Assembly (NCBI RefSeq): GCF_004366715.1
Contig: NZ_SOQZ01000007.1
Location: forward strand, 62,001 to 126,000
Length of the DNA: 64,000 nt
Direction: 5' to 3'
Source: Meridianimaribacter flavus
GTDB lineage: Bacteria; Bacteroidota; Bacteroidia; Flavobacteriales; Flavobacteriaceae
Of this stretch, positions 1 through 8,639 are shown piece by piece; the stretch's first letter is position 1, and every line of letters begins with the position of its first letter. The notes below the pieces were generated by a model. The model searched no databases. It had not been told where the DNA came from and saw only the letters and a list, made by a program, of their open reading frames with translations. Both the position numbers and the translations under genes were made by a program.

Positions 1-216
1 TTTTCGCACTTATCGCCTTTACACATTCAAAAAATTATAGGCTTAATTTCTGAAGAAAAGCACGAAAAGATAATCATCATAACGGATCACATGCATAAAA
101 ATGTAATTAACACAAGTGACAACCTATATCTAATAAAAAACGGATGCAGTAAGCCTATTAATGATCTCAAAGAACTTGAGACCTACAACTATGTAAGCAC
201 AGGAAGTCTAGATTAA
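1..216 (+). CDS. ABC transporter ATP-binding protein, C-terminal end (partial)
   Basis: The reading frame is open from the first base and ends at a TAA. It gives about 71 residues that begin FSHLSPLHIQKI and continue with IIIITDHM and NLYLIKNG. The LSP segment fits the D-loop and ITDH the switch histidine of an ABC ATPase. The LYLIKNG strand is typical of the end of small flavobacterial ABC ATPases that follow the Walker B region. The Walker A and signature motifs lie outside the window, so the transported substrate is unknown. The last four bases overlap the stop of the convergent DUF3078 gene. Confidence 0.7.
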   Translation, partial: FSHLSPLHIQKIIGLISEEKHEKIIIITDHMHKNVINTSDNLYLIKNGCSKPINDLKELETYNYVSTGSLD

Positions 217-1169
217 AAGTCTACAACAACGCCAACGCCTAAAAGTTGTTTCCATTGTACTCTAGCTCCTTTTTCAACAAACTCGTCTTCTACTTCGGTT
301 GGTTCAATGATTTTTACATCATTATCGTATTTTAGATGAGACCCTAAAGTTGCTCTCACATAATTGTTTACTTTAAAATCGAAGACAACTTCCCAATCGA
401 CATCTACATTTCCAAAACTATTGAGATAGTCTGTGTAAAAACTCACTAAATTCACTATTGATATATTTTCCAGCAATGTCGTTTCGTAGGCATTAGTTAT
501 TAAAACTCCCATTTCGGTTCGTACTCGTTGACCAGGAATAAGTACATTACCTTCGTCATCAAATTCAGCAGGTGTAACACCAAAAGAACCAGCATTAGCT
601 AAATCTTCATCCAGAACAAATGTTGATTTAAAGGTTAATGGCGATAAATACAAATTAAGCTTCTCCATATTTTTACCATACTCTGCTCCAACACCAAAAA
701 ACAAATAACCAGGTGCCATAAACTGAGAAATAGGATTATTTCTGTCAGGATAGTTATATCCATTGGTAATTTGTGTTTTAAAGTTAAACCTTGCAGAATA
801 AAACCAGTTATTTAGGGTATCTTTTCTATAGCCTAAATTTGACGCTAACTCAATAACATCTTCTGTTTTTCTTACTTTTTGACTCTCTTGCTTATTAATT
901 CCGTAACGTACAGAACCAATACTCTTCCAAACAAAATTTTTATGTCTATAAGTTAAATTAGAAGTTACACCTACAAGCGCAGATATTGAGTTACTACCAC
1001 CAGCACTCCAGTTTACAAATGCCACTTCACTTAAATCTAAACCTGCCCTATTTACCAATTCCCATTTGGGAGCAATCTCTTTAATTTTCTTCTTGAAAAA
1101 CAATGAATCTGGTTGTGAGTATGAAAATTGAAATACTAATAAAAAGATAAGGTAAAAAAGGTTTTTCAT
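213..1169 (-). CDS. DUF3078 family outer-membrane-associated protein
   Basis: This 318-residue protein has a signal peptide (MKNLFYLIFLLVFQFSYSQ) followed by LDLSEVAFVNWSAGGSNSIS, a conserved opening of the flavobacterial DUF3078 family. The rest alternates aromatic and polar residues in beta-strands, as in an outer-membrane barrel, and it ends in Val-Asp-Phe as barrels often do. No biochemical function is known to me for the family. It lies 33 bp downstream of purM on the same strand and may share its transcript. It converges with the ABC ATPase, with a 4-bp overlap of stops. Confidence 0.75.
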   Translation of the reverse strand: MKNLFYLIFLLVFQFSYSQPDSLFFKKKIKEIAPKWELVNRAGLDLSEVAFVNWSAGGSNSISALVGVTSNLTYRHKNFVWKSIGSVRYGINKQESQKVRKTEDVIELASNLGYRKDTLNNWFYSARFNFKTQITNGYNYPDRNNPISQFMAPGYLFFGVGAEYGKNMEKLNLYLSPLTFKSTFVLDEDLANAGSFGVTPAEFDDEGNVLIPGQRVRTEMGVLITNAYETTLLENISIVNLVSFYTDYLNSFGNVDVDWEVVFDFKVNNYVRATLGSHLKYDNDVKIIEPTEVEDEFVEKGARVQWKQLLGVGVVVDF

Positions 1170-1202
1170 TATATCATAGGGTTTTAAGCGGATGTGAAAA
1201 TT

Positions 1203-2381
1203 TTAGTAGTTAAAGGTTCCGTATTCACTCTCAATAGTTAGTTTTTTAGTTGAAGACGCTTCAACTCTTCCAATAATTTGAGCGTTTACGTTAAATGATT
1301 TTGAAATTGTAATAATGTCTTGTGCAACTTCAGGAGATACATATAACTCCATTCTATGTCCACAATTAAACACTTGGTACATTTCTTTCCAGTCTGTATT
1401 TGATTGCTCTTGAATTAACTTAAACAACGGAGGAATTTCAAACATATTATCCTTAATTATGTGAAGGCTGTCTACAAAATGAAGGATTTTAGTTTGTGCT
1501 CCACCAGAGCAATGTACCATTCCGTGAATGGAATCACTATTGTATTTTGACAAAATATTCTTAATAATTGGAGCGTAAGTACGTGTTGGCGACAGTACTA
1601 ATTTACCTGCATCAATTGGCGAATTTTCAACAGCATCAGTTAACTTCACATTACCAGAATACACTAAGTCTTTAGGCACAGAGGCATCAAAACTTTCAGG
1701 ATATTTTTCTGCTAAATAATTATTAAAAACATCATGTCTAGCCGATGTTAATCCATTACTTCCCATTCCGCCATTGTACTCTTTTTCATAAGTTGCTTGA
1801 CCAAAAGACTCTAAACCAACAATAACATCACCTGCTTTAATATTAGCATTATCAATGACATCTTCACGTTTCATTCGAGCAGTAACAGTAGAATCTACAA
1901 TAATGGTTCTTACCAAATCACCAACATCAGCAGTTTCTCCACCTGTAGAATGAATGGTTACTCCAAAGTTTTTTAATTCAGAGATCAGCTCTTCAGTTCC
2001 ATTAATAATAGCCGAAATAACTTCTCCTGGAATTAAGTTTTTATTTCTCCCTATAGTTGAAGACAGCATAATATTATCAGTAGCACCAACACATAGAAGG
2101 TCATCAATATTCATGATAAGTGCATCTTGCGCGATACCTTTCCATACTGAAACATCTCCTGTTTCTTTCCAATACATATAAGCTAAAGACGATTTTGTAC
2201 CAGCTCCATCTGCATGCATAATCAAGCAATGACCTTCATCGTTTGTTAAATAGTCTGGTACAATTTTACAGAATGCTTTAGGAAACAAGCCTTTATCAAT
2301 ATTCTTGATAGCGTTATGCACGTCTTCTTTAGAAGCTGAAACGCCTCTTTGCGCATATCTTTTACTTATATTTTGACTCAT
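1203..2381 (-). CDS. purM: Phosphoribosylformylglycinamidine cyclo-ligase (AIR synthase), Bacteroidota type
   Basis: PurM closes the imidazole ring in purine synthesis, converting FGAM to AIR with ATP in the cytoplasm. The protein begins MSQNISKRYAQRGVSA and has the glycine-rich GAGTKSSLAYMYW segment, NIDDLLCVGAT and TGGETADV, which match the AIR synthase fold. At about 392 residues it is longer than the enterobacterial enzyme (about 345), as is usual in this phylum. An in-frame GTG lies six codons upstream at 2399. I prefer the ATG at 2381 because the family alignment as I remember it starts there. It lies 36 bp downstream of the barrel gene that ends at 2418. Confidence 0.88.
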   Translation of the reverse strand: MSQNISKRYAQRGVSASKEDVHNAIKNIDKGLFPKAFCKIVPDYLTNDEGHCLIMHADGAGTKSSLAYMYWKETGDVSVWKGIAQDALIMNIDDLLCVGATDNIMLSSTIGRNKNLIPGEVISAIINGTEELISELKNFGVTIHSTGGETADVGDLVRTIIVDSTVTARMKREDVIDNANIKAGDVIVGLESFGQATYEKEYNGGMGSNGLTSARHDVFNNYLAEKYPESFDASVPKDLVYSGNVKLTDAVENSPIDAGKLVLSPTRTYAPIIKNILSKYNSDSIHGMVHCSGGAQTKILHFVDSLHIIKDNMFEIPPLFKLIQEQSNTDWKEMYQVFNCGHRMELYVSPEVAQDIITISKSFNVNAQIIGRVEASSTKKLTIESEYGTFNY

Positions 2382-2417
2382 GGATTTGTTTTGAGCCACA
2401 AAAATAAGGATTGTAAT

Positions 2418-3113
2418 TTATTTTTTACCCCAATTTTGTTTCTCAATTATAGAATTGGTGTTAATAACTGTTGGTAATTTGGCTAAAATCTTTTCTCTTT
2501 TCTTAGTTCCACCTAAATAAAAGTTAATTCCGAACCCAATTCTCCAGTATACATCATCAGCATCACCAAACTCAAAACCGTCAAGTTCATCGGTAAAAAC
2601 ATAATTATAGTCAGCGTAAAGCTTTAACCCCAAACCTTCAATAACTATATATTCTACGCCAAGTCCTGCTTGTGCCTTCATATCTGTACGTTCAAAATAA
2701 TTAGCCGCATTATAACCTGCTCCTACAAACACATAAGGTGTGAATTTTTCATAAGGTAGCATTGTATACTCTAAGTTCAAATCGAAAGACATAAACCCTT
2801 CATTAAAAATATCTTTATATGCAAGATTGAACTTGTTGTACCCGAAATTGATATTTAAATAAGGAAAGATATAACGTTTATAACCAACATGAAAAAACAC
2901 TTCAAATAAGGGATCGGTAAAATAATCTCCATTCATTACTGAAGTTCCTCCTGCAATATCAATAACATTATCACTTCTGTAGTCATAAAATTTTAGCTTT
3001 TTAAAAGCTTTACTGTTATCAAGGCTTTCGCTTTCCTGACCAAAAGATATAGTCGCGTAGAAAGTTAGGAATATTAAGACAAGCGTCTTAATACATTTGA
3101 ATTTTGCTATCAT
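2418..3113 (-). CDS. Outer-membrane beta-barrel protein
   Basis: With the start at MIAKFKCIKTLVLIFLTF the product has about 231 residues and a clean signal peptide ending ISFGQ. The frame can be extended 13 codons upstream (to 3152), but that adds an unlikely charged lead. The mature part has repeated amphipathic strands: DYRSDNVIDIAGGTSVMNGDY, YPYLNINFGYNKFNLAYKDI and a final WRIGFGINFYL. These resemble small OmpA/OmpX-like or CsgG-associated flavobacterial barrels. A soluble tail (TKKREKILAKLPTVINTN) follows. The role is unknown. It is probably cotranscribed with purM downstream. Confidence 0.6.
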   Translation of the reverse strand: MIAKFKCIKTLVLIFLTFYATISFGQESESLDNSKAFKKLKFYDYRSDNVIDIAGGTSVMNGDYFTDPLFEVFFHVGYKRYIFPYLNINFGYNKFNLAYKDIFNEGFMSFDLNLEYTMLPYEKFTPYVFVGAGYNAANYFERTDMKAQAGLGVEYIVIEGLGLKLYADYNYVFTDELDGFEFGDADDVYWRIGFGINFYLGGTKKREKILAKLPTVINTNSIIEKQNWGKK

Positions 3114-3243
3114 CAATTTAGTATTAATTAAACGTTCTTTAATTAATAACAAAAGAGATTTAAAGTTCTAATTATGAGGCAATAAGGAGCGCAATATAAC
3201 AAAATAAAATTCAAAGAATCAACTTATTAGGTATTTCTGAAAC

Positions 3244-3280
3244 AAAAAAGACAGATGATTTTAAAATCACCTGTCTTTTT
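3244..3280 (-). terminator. Rho-independent terminator
   Basis: The arms AAAAAGACAG and CTGTCTTTTT surround an inner AT-rich stem (TGATTTT/AAAATCA). Read on the minus strand the hairpin ends in a run of T. It closes the small secreted-protein transcript (3482 to 3339) and separates it from the barrel gene. Confidence 0.75.
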
Positions 3281-3338
3281 CCTATTAAATGAGTGTGAAA
3301 CCCATTTAATAAAACAGTTAAGTATTTACGAAAGAATA

Positions 3339-3482
3339 TTATGACTCTTTCGTTACTTTCATTTCTGTCTTAACAACACTTGTGTCATGTGTTAATTCGT
3401 CATTCTCTACATTAGAATCATCTTGAGAAAATAATAATGTAGCAAACATCAAAGCAGCCACACTTAATAGTAACTTCTTCAT
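3339..3482 (-). CDS. Small secreted protein of 47 residues
   Basis: An ATG at 3482 opens a 47-codon frame that starts MKKLLLSVAALMFATLLFSQ, a classic flavobacterial signal peptide. About 27 mature residues follow, mostly acidic and polar (DDSNVENDELTHD) and ending KVTKES. It has its own terminator (3244-3280) and lies between glnN and a barrel gene on the same strand. I do not recognise the mature sequence. Having both a signal peptide and a terminator argues for a real gene, despite its length. Confidence 0.6.
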   Translation of the reverse strand: MKKLLLSVAALMFATLLFSQDDSNVENDELTHDTSVVKTEMKVTKES

Positions 3483-3662
3483 TTTACAAATAATTGATTA
3501 ATAGCGTCACAAACTTACTAAATTAAGTAGCTGACCTGACTATGTTTAACCAAATAATCGATTATTAGTAAAATTTAGCGTTGAAATGCTATCCCACTCA
3601 TTTTCATGTACGTATACCTACTTATCATTTTTTACAGAAAAGAGCCACAAACACAGTATTTA

Positions 3663-5849
3663 CTACTTAGTAAAAAGTAGCTCTCTGTATTTTGTAAGTG
3701 GCCAAAGCTCATCATCAACAAGTAATTCTAACTTATCACAATGGTATCTTATATCATCAAATATTGGTTTAACTTTATTACAGTAAGCATGTGCTTTCTT
3801 TTCTATATCTTCAATTTTATTTGAGGTTTTACGTTCTTCTGTCATTTTTGTAACATTAGAATTTATAGATGCAATGTGCCCAGAAATTTCTTCGATTAAA
3901 TTCAACTGTTCTTGAGCTAATTTTTTATAGTTTGTTCCATAAATTTCTTTTAACCCTTTTACATTATCAATCAAGATATTTTGATAACGTACAGCAGTAG
4001 GAACCACATGATTTCGAGCTATATCTCCTAATACACGACCTTCAATTTGAATACGCATAATGTATTCTTCCATTTCAATTTCATATCGTGCTTCAGACTC
4101 TACTTTATTCATAATACCCAACTCCTCAAAAAGGTCGATTGCCTTTTTGGTTACTTTAGCTTTTAATGCTTCAGGAGTGGTTTTATTATTACTTAAACCT
4201 CTTTTCTTAGCTTCTTTTTCCCATTCGTCACTGTAGCCATTACCTTCAAATAATATGTTTTTGGATTTTTTAATATACTCTCTAAGAATATTAAATACAG
4301 CCTCGTCTTTTTTAAGGTTTTTCTTATCTATAAGCGCATCTACTTCTTTTTTAAACTCTATTAACTGTTTTGCCATAATAGCATTGAGCGTGGTCATTGG
4401 GTTTGCACAATTCGCTTTAGAACCTACAGCTCTAAACTCAAACTTATTACCTGTAAAAGCAAAAGATGAAGTTCTATTTCTATCAGTATTATCCAATAAA
4501 ATCTCAGGAATTTTCCCAACCACATTAAGTTTAAGGTCTGTTTTTTCTTCTGGTGACAGTTTACCATCGGTTACATTTTCTAGTTCGCTAAGCACTTTAG
4601 TTAGTTGTTCACCAATAAATACCGAGATAATTGCTGGTGGAGCTTCGTTTGCTCCTAACCTATGATCGTTACTTGCCGAAGCTATTGCTGCTCTTAACAA
4701 CTCCTCATTATCATTAACTGCTTTTATAGTATTGATAAAAAAGGTTAAAAACTGAAGATTACTCATTGGTGTTTTTCCTGGACTTAATAAGTTAACCCCT
4801 GTATCGGTTCCTAAACTCCAGTTGTTATGTTTACCTGATCCATTAACTCCTGCAAAAGGTTTCTCGTGCAGCAACACCTTAAAATTATGACGTTCGGCAA
4901 TCTTACCCATTACATCCATTAATAATGAATTATGGTCTACTGCAAGATTAGCTTCATCATATATTGGTGCCAACTCAAACTGATTTGGCGCCACCTCATT
5001 ATGTCTAGTTTTTACAGGAATTCCCAACAACATACACTCGTGCTCTAAATCGCGCATATACGCCATAGCTCTATTAGGTATTGTACCAAAATAATGATCG
5101 TCTAATTGCTGTCCTTTGGCCGAAGAGTGACCTAATAAAGTTCTTCCTGTTAAAACAATATCTGGTCTAGAAGCTGCCAAACCACTATCTATTAAAAAGT
5201 ATTCCTGCTCCCAACCTAAAGACGCATTTACTTTTTTCACATTTTTATCAAAATACTTACACACATCTACAGCTGCATTATCAACTGCTTGAAGCGCTCT
5301 AAGCAATGGTGTTTTATAATCTAAAGCTTCACCTGTATATGCTACAAAAACTGTTGGAATACATAATGTAGTACCATAAATAAATGCTGGCGAAGTTGGA
5401 TCCCAAGCGGTGTAACCTCTTGCTTCAAAAGTATTTCTTATTCCTCCATTTGGGAAACTAGATGCATCTGGTTCTTGCTGTACAAGTTGACCTCCTCCAA
5501 ATTTTTCAATAGCTTGACCTCCTCCTAATGGCTCAAAAAAGGCATCGTGTTTCTCAGCTGTAGTTCCTGTTAAAGGCTGAAACCAATGTGTATAATGCGT
5601 TGCTCCTTTAGAAATTGCCCACTCTTTCATTCCTGTTGAAATATGGTCAGCAACAACCCTATCTATTTTTGTCCCTTTATTTATAGCATCCATAACGCTC
5701 ATGTAAGCTTCTTTTGTAAGGTATTGTCGCATTGAAACCTCATTAAAAACATTAGCTCCAAAGATTTCAGAACGTCTTTCTGTTTCTTTAATCTCTAAAG
5801 GTTTTCTTGTTAATGATTCTTTTATCGCATGAAATCGTAATGTGGACAT
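3663..5849 (-). CDS. glnN: Glutamine synthetase type III
   Basis: This enzyme makes glutamine from glutamate, ammonia and ATP in the cytoplasm. The 728-residue length is that of GSIII, the large dodecameric form common in Bacteroidota. Visible motifs are GWEQEYFLID, RHNEVAPNQFELAPIYDE and FAGVNGSGKHNNWSLGT, which are ATP, metal and substrate signatures of the glutamine synthetase fold. The C-terminal extension is helical and Lys/Glu rich, as in GSIII. The gene is divergent from a type II glutamine synthetase at 6100 with 250 bp between them. A TAAGTTTG -7 box lies 29 bp upstream of the ATG. Confidence 0.93.
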   Translation of the reverse strand: MSTLRFHAIKESLTRKPLEIKETERRSEIFGANVFNEVSMRQYLTKEAYMSVMDAINKGTKIDRVVADHISTGMKEWAISKGATHYTHWFQPLTGTTAEKHDAFFEPLGGGQAIEKFGGGQLVQQEPDASSFPNGGIRNTFEARGYTAWDPTSPAFIYGTTLCIPTVFVAYTGEALDYKTPLLRALQAVDNAAVDVCKYFDKNVKKVNASLGWEQEYFLIDSGLAASRPDIVLTGRTLLGHSSAKGQQLDDHYFGTIPNRAMAYMRDLEHECMLLGIPVKTRHNEVAPNQFELAPIYDEANLAVDHNSLLMDVMGKIAERHNFKVLLHEKPFAGVNGSGKHNNWSLGTDTGVNLLSPGKTPMSNLQFLTFFINTIKAVNDNEELLRAAIASASNDHRLGANEAPPAIISVFIGEQLTKVLSELENVTDGKLSPEEKTDLKLNVVGKIPEILLDNTDRNRTSSFAFTGNKFEFRAVGSKANCANPMTTLNAIMAKQLIEFKKEVDALIDKKNLKKDEAVFNILREYIKKSKNILFEGNGYSDEWEKEAKKRGLSNNKTTPEALKAKVTKKAIDLFEELGIMNKVESEARYEIEMEEYIMRIQIEGRVLGDIARNHVVPTAVRYQNILIDNVKGLKEIYGTNYKKLAQEQLNLIEEISGHIASINSNVTKMTEERKTSNKIEDIEKKAHAYCNKVKPIFDDIRYHCDKLELLVDDELWPLTKYRELLFTK

Positions 5850-5878
5850 AACGTATGTTTTTGTTTGTTAATAAAGTA

Positions 5879-5886
5879 CAAACTTA
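5879..5886 (-). promoter_or_regulatory. Candidate -7 box for glnN (TAAGTTTG)
   Basis: Read on the minus strand this is TAAGTTTG, matching the Bacteroidota -7 consensus TAnnTTTG. I see no good TTG -33 element at 18-21 bp upstream. Transcription would start about 25 bp before the ATG at 5849. Confidence 0.5.
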
Positions 5887-5976
5887 TAGTTATGATGAAT
5901 TTTAAAAAAGCGAATTAACATTAGATTATTAACAATTTAACAATTAAGACGCTTTAAAATGATTATTTATTAAAAT

Positions 5977-5997
5977 CACCCCTTAAATTTAAGGGTG
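5977..5997. promoter_or_regulatory. Palindrome in the glnN/glnII divergent promoter region
   Basis: CCCTTAAATTTAAGGG (5980-5995) is a perfect 16-bp palindrome, extended by CAC and GTG with one bulged C. It lies about 90 bp upstream of each -7 box, between two glutamine synthetase genes. It could be an operator for a nitrogen regulator. It is not followed by a T run on either strand, so it is not an obvious terminator. Confidence 0.4.
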
Positions 5998-6063
5998 TAA
6001 ATAAAAAAATATCACTTGTTAATAAATTAACCCCTCAAAAATGACACTTAAAAACAAAAAAAT

Positions 6064-6071
6064 TATATTTG
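6064..6071 (+). promoter_or_regulatory. Candidate -7 box for the type II glutamine synthetase (TATATTTG)
   Basis: TATATTTG matches TAnnTTTG exactly and lies 28 bp before the ATG at 6100. No clear TTG -33 element is present at the usual distance, which could mean the promoter needs an activator. Confidence 0.5.
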
Positions 6072-6099
6072 TAGCTTAATTACAAAAACTATTTACACA

Positions 6100-7116
6100 A
6101 TGGCAAAATCTAAACTTGAGTACATATGGCTGGATGGTTACTATCCTACTCAAAACATGAGAAGTAAAACAAAGATTGAAGAAGACTTTAGCGGTAAACT
6201 AGAAGACTGTCCTATTTGGTCTTTTGACGGAAGTTCAACACGACAAGCAGAAGGTGGATCTTCTGACTGCTTATTAAAGCCTGTTGCAATTTTTCCTGAT
6301 CCTGAAAGAAAAAATGGATACTTAGTAATGACTGAAGTTTTAAATGCAGATGGTACTCCTCACGAATCTAACGGAAGAGCTACAATTGATGACGATGATA
6401 ATGACTTTTGGTTTGGATTTGAGCAAGAATATTTCATTATGGACACTAAAACACAATTACCTTTAGGTTTCCCTGTAGGAGGTTATCCTGCGCCTCAAGG
6501 ATTGTATTATTGTTCAGTTGGTGGAAAAAACACTCATGGTAGACAGCTTGTTGAAGAGCACGCTGATTTATGTATTGCTGCTGGTTTAAACTTTGAAGGT
6601 ATCAATCAAGAAGTTGCTTGTGGTCAATGGGAATTCCAGTTATTTGCCAAAGGTGCTAAATTAGCTGGTGATGAATTATGGGTTGCACGTTATCTTTTAG
6701 ATAGATTAACTGAAAAATATGGTTACTATATAGAATACCACCCAAAACCATTAGGAAAAGATATGGATTGGAATGGATCTGGTATGCACGCCAATTTCTC
6801 TAATACCACTTTAAGAACTTGTGGTAGCAAGGAAACTTATGAAAAAATATGTGAAGCTTTCAGACCAGTTGTTAAAGAACACATTGAAGTTTATGGTGAA
6901 TTTAACGACCAACGTTTAACAGGAAAGCACGAAACTGCAGCTATAACTGATTTTAGTTATGGAGTTTCAGATAGAGGAGCTTCAATTAGAATACCTATTA
7001 TTACTGTTGAAAAAGGCTGGAAAGGCTGGTTAGAAGACAGACGTCCTGCTTCCAATGGAGATCCTTACAAAATTGCTGGTAGAATTGTAAAAACAGTTAA
7101 GTCGGCAAATGTTTAA
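6100..7116 (+). CDS. glnII: Glutamine synthetase type II (eukaryote-like)
   Basis: The 338-residue product has the short beta-grasp plus catalytic layout of GSII. Visible motifs are WSFDGSSTRQAEGGSSD, FWFGFEQEYFIMD, GINQEVACGQWEFQ, DWNGSGMHANFS and ITDFSYGVSDRGASIRIP, which form the metal, ATP and glutamate sites. At this length it lacks the adenylylation-loop region of type I enzymes, so control is probably transcriptional. It is divergent from a GSIII gene and followed by a strong terminator at 7153. Having two isozymes side by side suggests they serve different nitrogen conditions; that is inference. Confidence 0.93.
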   Translation: MAKSKLEYIWLDGYYPTQNMRSKTKIEEDFSGKLEDCPIWSFDGSSTRQAEGGSSDCLLKPVAIFPDPERKNGYLVMTEVLNADGTPHESNGRATIDDDDNDFWFGFEQEYFIMDTKTQLPLGFPVGGYPAPQGLYYCSVGGKNTHGRQLVEEHADLCIAAGLNFEGINQEVACGQWEFQLFAKGAKLAGDELWVARYLLDRLTEKYGYYIEYHPKPLGKDMDWNGSGMHANFSNTTLRTCGSKETYEKICEAFRPVVKEHIEVYGEFNDQRLTGKHETAAITDFSYGVSDRGASIRIPIITVEKGWKGWLEDRRPASNGDPYKIAGRIVKTVKSANV

Positions 7117-7152
7117 TTAGACATTATCTTGTTTTGTTCATAAAAACAATCA

Positions 7153-7188
7153 CAAAAGCTTACATTAATTTGTAAGCTTTTGTTTTTT
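7153..7188 (+). terminator. Rho-independent terminator after glnII
   Basis: CAAAAGCTTAC pairs perfectly with GTAAGCTTTTG (7153-7163 with 7172-7182) around an AT loop. A run of six T follows. The end touches the stop of the convergent exchanger gene. Confidence 0.85.
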
Positions 7189-8137
7189 ATACCACTGCGT
7201 AATAGATAAATATCAAATACGCACCAAACAACAAAAAGCCTTTTAAACGTCCAAGTTCGTAACGTTTAGGCAAAAACACTAATGGAATTAATACAGCCGC
7301 AAAACCTATCATCCAAAAGATATTGGTCGATAAAATTTCTGGAGTATTTGGATTTACTGCTATTGGCTTTATAATAGCTGTAAGCCCTAAAACCGATGCA
7401 ATATTGAAAATATTTGAACCTATTAGGTTTCCTAAAGAAATTGCTTTTTCCTTTTTAAGTGCTGCGATAACTGATGCTGCTAACTCAGGAACACTTGTAC
7501 CAATTGCAATAACAGTAACCGAAATAGCATACTCACTTACTCCAACCGCTGAAGCTAAATCTTTTGCGCCTTTTACCAACCACTCACTACCAAAATACAA
7601 TGCAGCAGCTCCTATTAATAACCAAAGTATAATTTTAAAATTAGATGTTTCTTTAAGCGAATCGTCGACCTCATCTAAATTAACTTTAGTTTTTCTTCTA
7701 GAATCTTTAATAAGCACAACAAGGAATATTGTAAGCATAACAATAAAAAGCACACCTTCCATCAAGCTTAAGTAATCATCATTTTTCAGAAAAACATAAA
7801 GTAACACAGACATTAGCATCATCATTGGCCAATTCAATCTGTAAAAGTCTTTATCTACTAATAACGGAGAAATAATTGCGGTTATACCCAAAACCAAACC
7901 AATATTGGCAATATTTGAACCAATAACATTTCCTAAAGAAATATCAGAAGAACCATCTAAAGCAGCTTGCAAACTCACTAATAATTCAGGTGCAGAAGTT
8001 GCAAAAGACACAACTGTCATACCTATTACAAGCTTGGATAATTTTAATTTAAATGAAAGTGCAACCGATGAGCGTACTAAAAACTCACCTCCTACCACTA
8101 AAAGCAATAACCCTAAAATAACCCAAATTACACTCAT
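7187..8137 (-). CDS. Calcium/sodium antiporter, YrbG/CaCA family
   Basis: The 316-residue membrane protein has two homologous halves. Each has an alpha-repeat: SFATSAPELLVSLQAA with GNVIGSNIANIGLVLG in the first half, and AIGTSVPELAASVIAA with GNLIGSNIFNIASVLG in the second. These are the ion-binding repeats of K+-dependent or independent Na+/Ca2+ exchangers. About ten hydrophobic helices are visible, and a charged loop (KDSRRKTKVNLDEVDD) separates the halves. It sits in the inner membrane and exports Ca2+ using the Na+ gradient. It is divergent from blaI and convergent with glnII. Confidence 0.9.
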   Translation of the reverse strand: MSVIWVILGLLLLVVGGEFLVRSSVALSFKLKLSKLVIGMTVVSFATSAPELLVSLQAALDGSSDISLGNVIGSNIANIGLVLGITAIISPLLVDKDFYRLNWPMMMLMSVLLYVFLKNDDYLSLMEGVLFIVMLTIFLVVLIKDSRRKTKVNLDEVDDSLKETSNFKIILWLLIGAAALYFGSEWLVKGAKDLASAVGVSEYAISVTVIAIGTSVPELAASVIAALKKEKAISLGNLIGSNIFNIASVLGLTAIIKPIAVNPNTPEILSTNIFWMIGFAAVLIPLVFLPKRYELGRLKGFLLFGAYLIFIYYAVV

Positions 8138-8217
8138 AAAAACTATTTTTTGGCGAAGATACTATTTAGTTTCAATCTGTGCTAAAAACTAAAAATTTCG
8201 TTAAAAAACTATATTTG

Positions 8218-8251
8218 TAGTTGTATAACTAGAAAAATAGTTATAAGTTTG
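8218..8251 (+). promoter_or_regulatory. blaI promoter with candidate BlaI operators
   Basis: TTG at 8221-8223 and TAAGTTTG at 8244-8251 are 20 bp apart, an excellent Bacteroidota promoter 26 bp before the ATG. The same stretch holds TAGTT-N4-AACTA (8218-8231) and AACTA-N6-TAGTT (8227-8242), overlapping inverted repeats that cover the -33 box and the spacer. BlaI-family repressors bind dyads of about this size, so autoregulation is likely. A second -7 match (TATATTTG, 8210-8217) lies just upstream. Confidence 0.55.
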
Positions 8252-8277
8252 AGTATTCAATCAAATTAAAATCCACT

Positions 8278-8637
8278 ATGCAAAAGTTAACCAATAAGGA
8301 AGAAGAGATTATGCATGTACTCTGGAAACTTGAAAAAGCTTTCGTTAAAGATGTACTTGCTGAAATAAAAGACGACAAACCTCATTATAACACACTATCA
8401 ACCATAATTAGAAACCTTGAAGAAAAAGGTTATGTAAGTTATAATGCTTATGGTAAAACGCATCAATACTACCCTATTATTTCTAAGGAAGCCTACAAGA
8501 AACGTTTTATGAACACAGCAATTGAAAACTATTTCAACAACTCATACAAGAATGTTGTATCGTTTTTTGCTAAAGAAGAAAAGATAAGCGTTGATGAACT
8601 TAAAGAGATTATTGCTTTAATTGAAAACAAGAGCTAG
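8278..8637 (+). CDS. BlaI/MecI/CopY family repressor
   Basis: This 119-residue winged-helix repressor begins LTNKEEEIMHVLWKLEKAF and has HYNTLSTIIRNLEEKGYV, the family's recognition helix, then YGKTHQYYPIISKEAYKK in the wing. The C-terminal helix would dimerise. In the known system BlaI represses its target until a BlaR1-type protease inactivates it. The partner gene follows after 2 bp and the two are surely cotranscribed. Dyad operator candidates lie in its own promoter. No beta-lactamase is next to the pair, so the inducing signal is unknown. Confidence 0.9.
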   Translation: MQKLTNKEEEIMHVLWKLEKAFVKDVLAEIKDDKPHYNTLSTIIRNLEEKGYVSYNAYGKTHQYYPIISKEAYKKRFMNTAIENYFNNSYKNVVSFFAKEEKISVDELKEIIALIENKS

Positions 8638-8639
8638 TT

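Noticed and set aside
4255-4665. Long plus-strand frame opposite glnN
   Set aside because: It is the shadow of a strongly conserved glutamine synthetase frame and has no recognisable features of its own.
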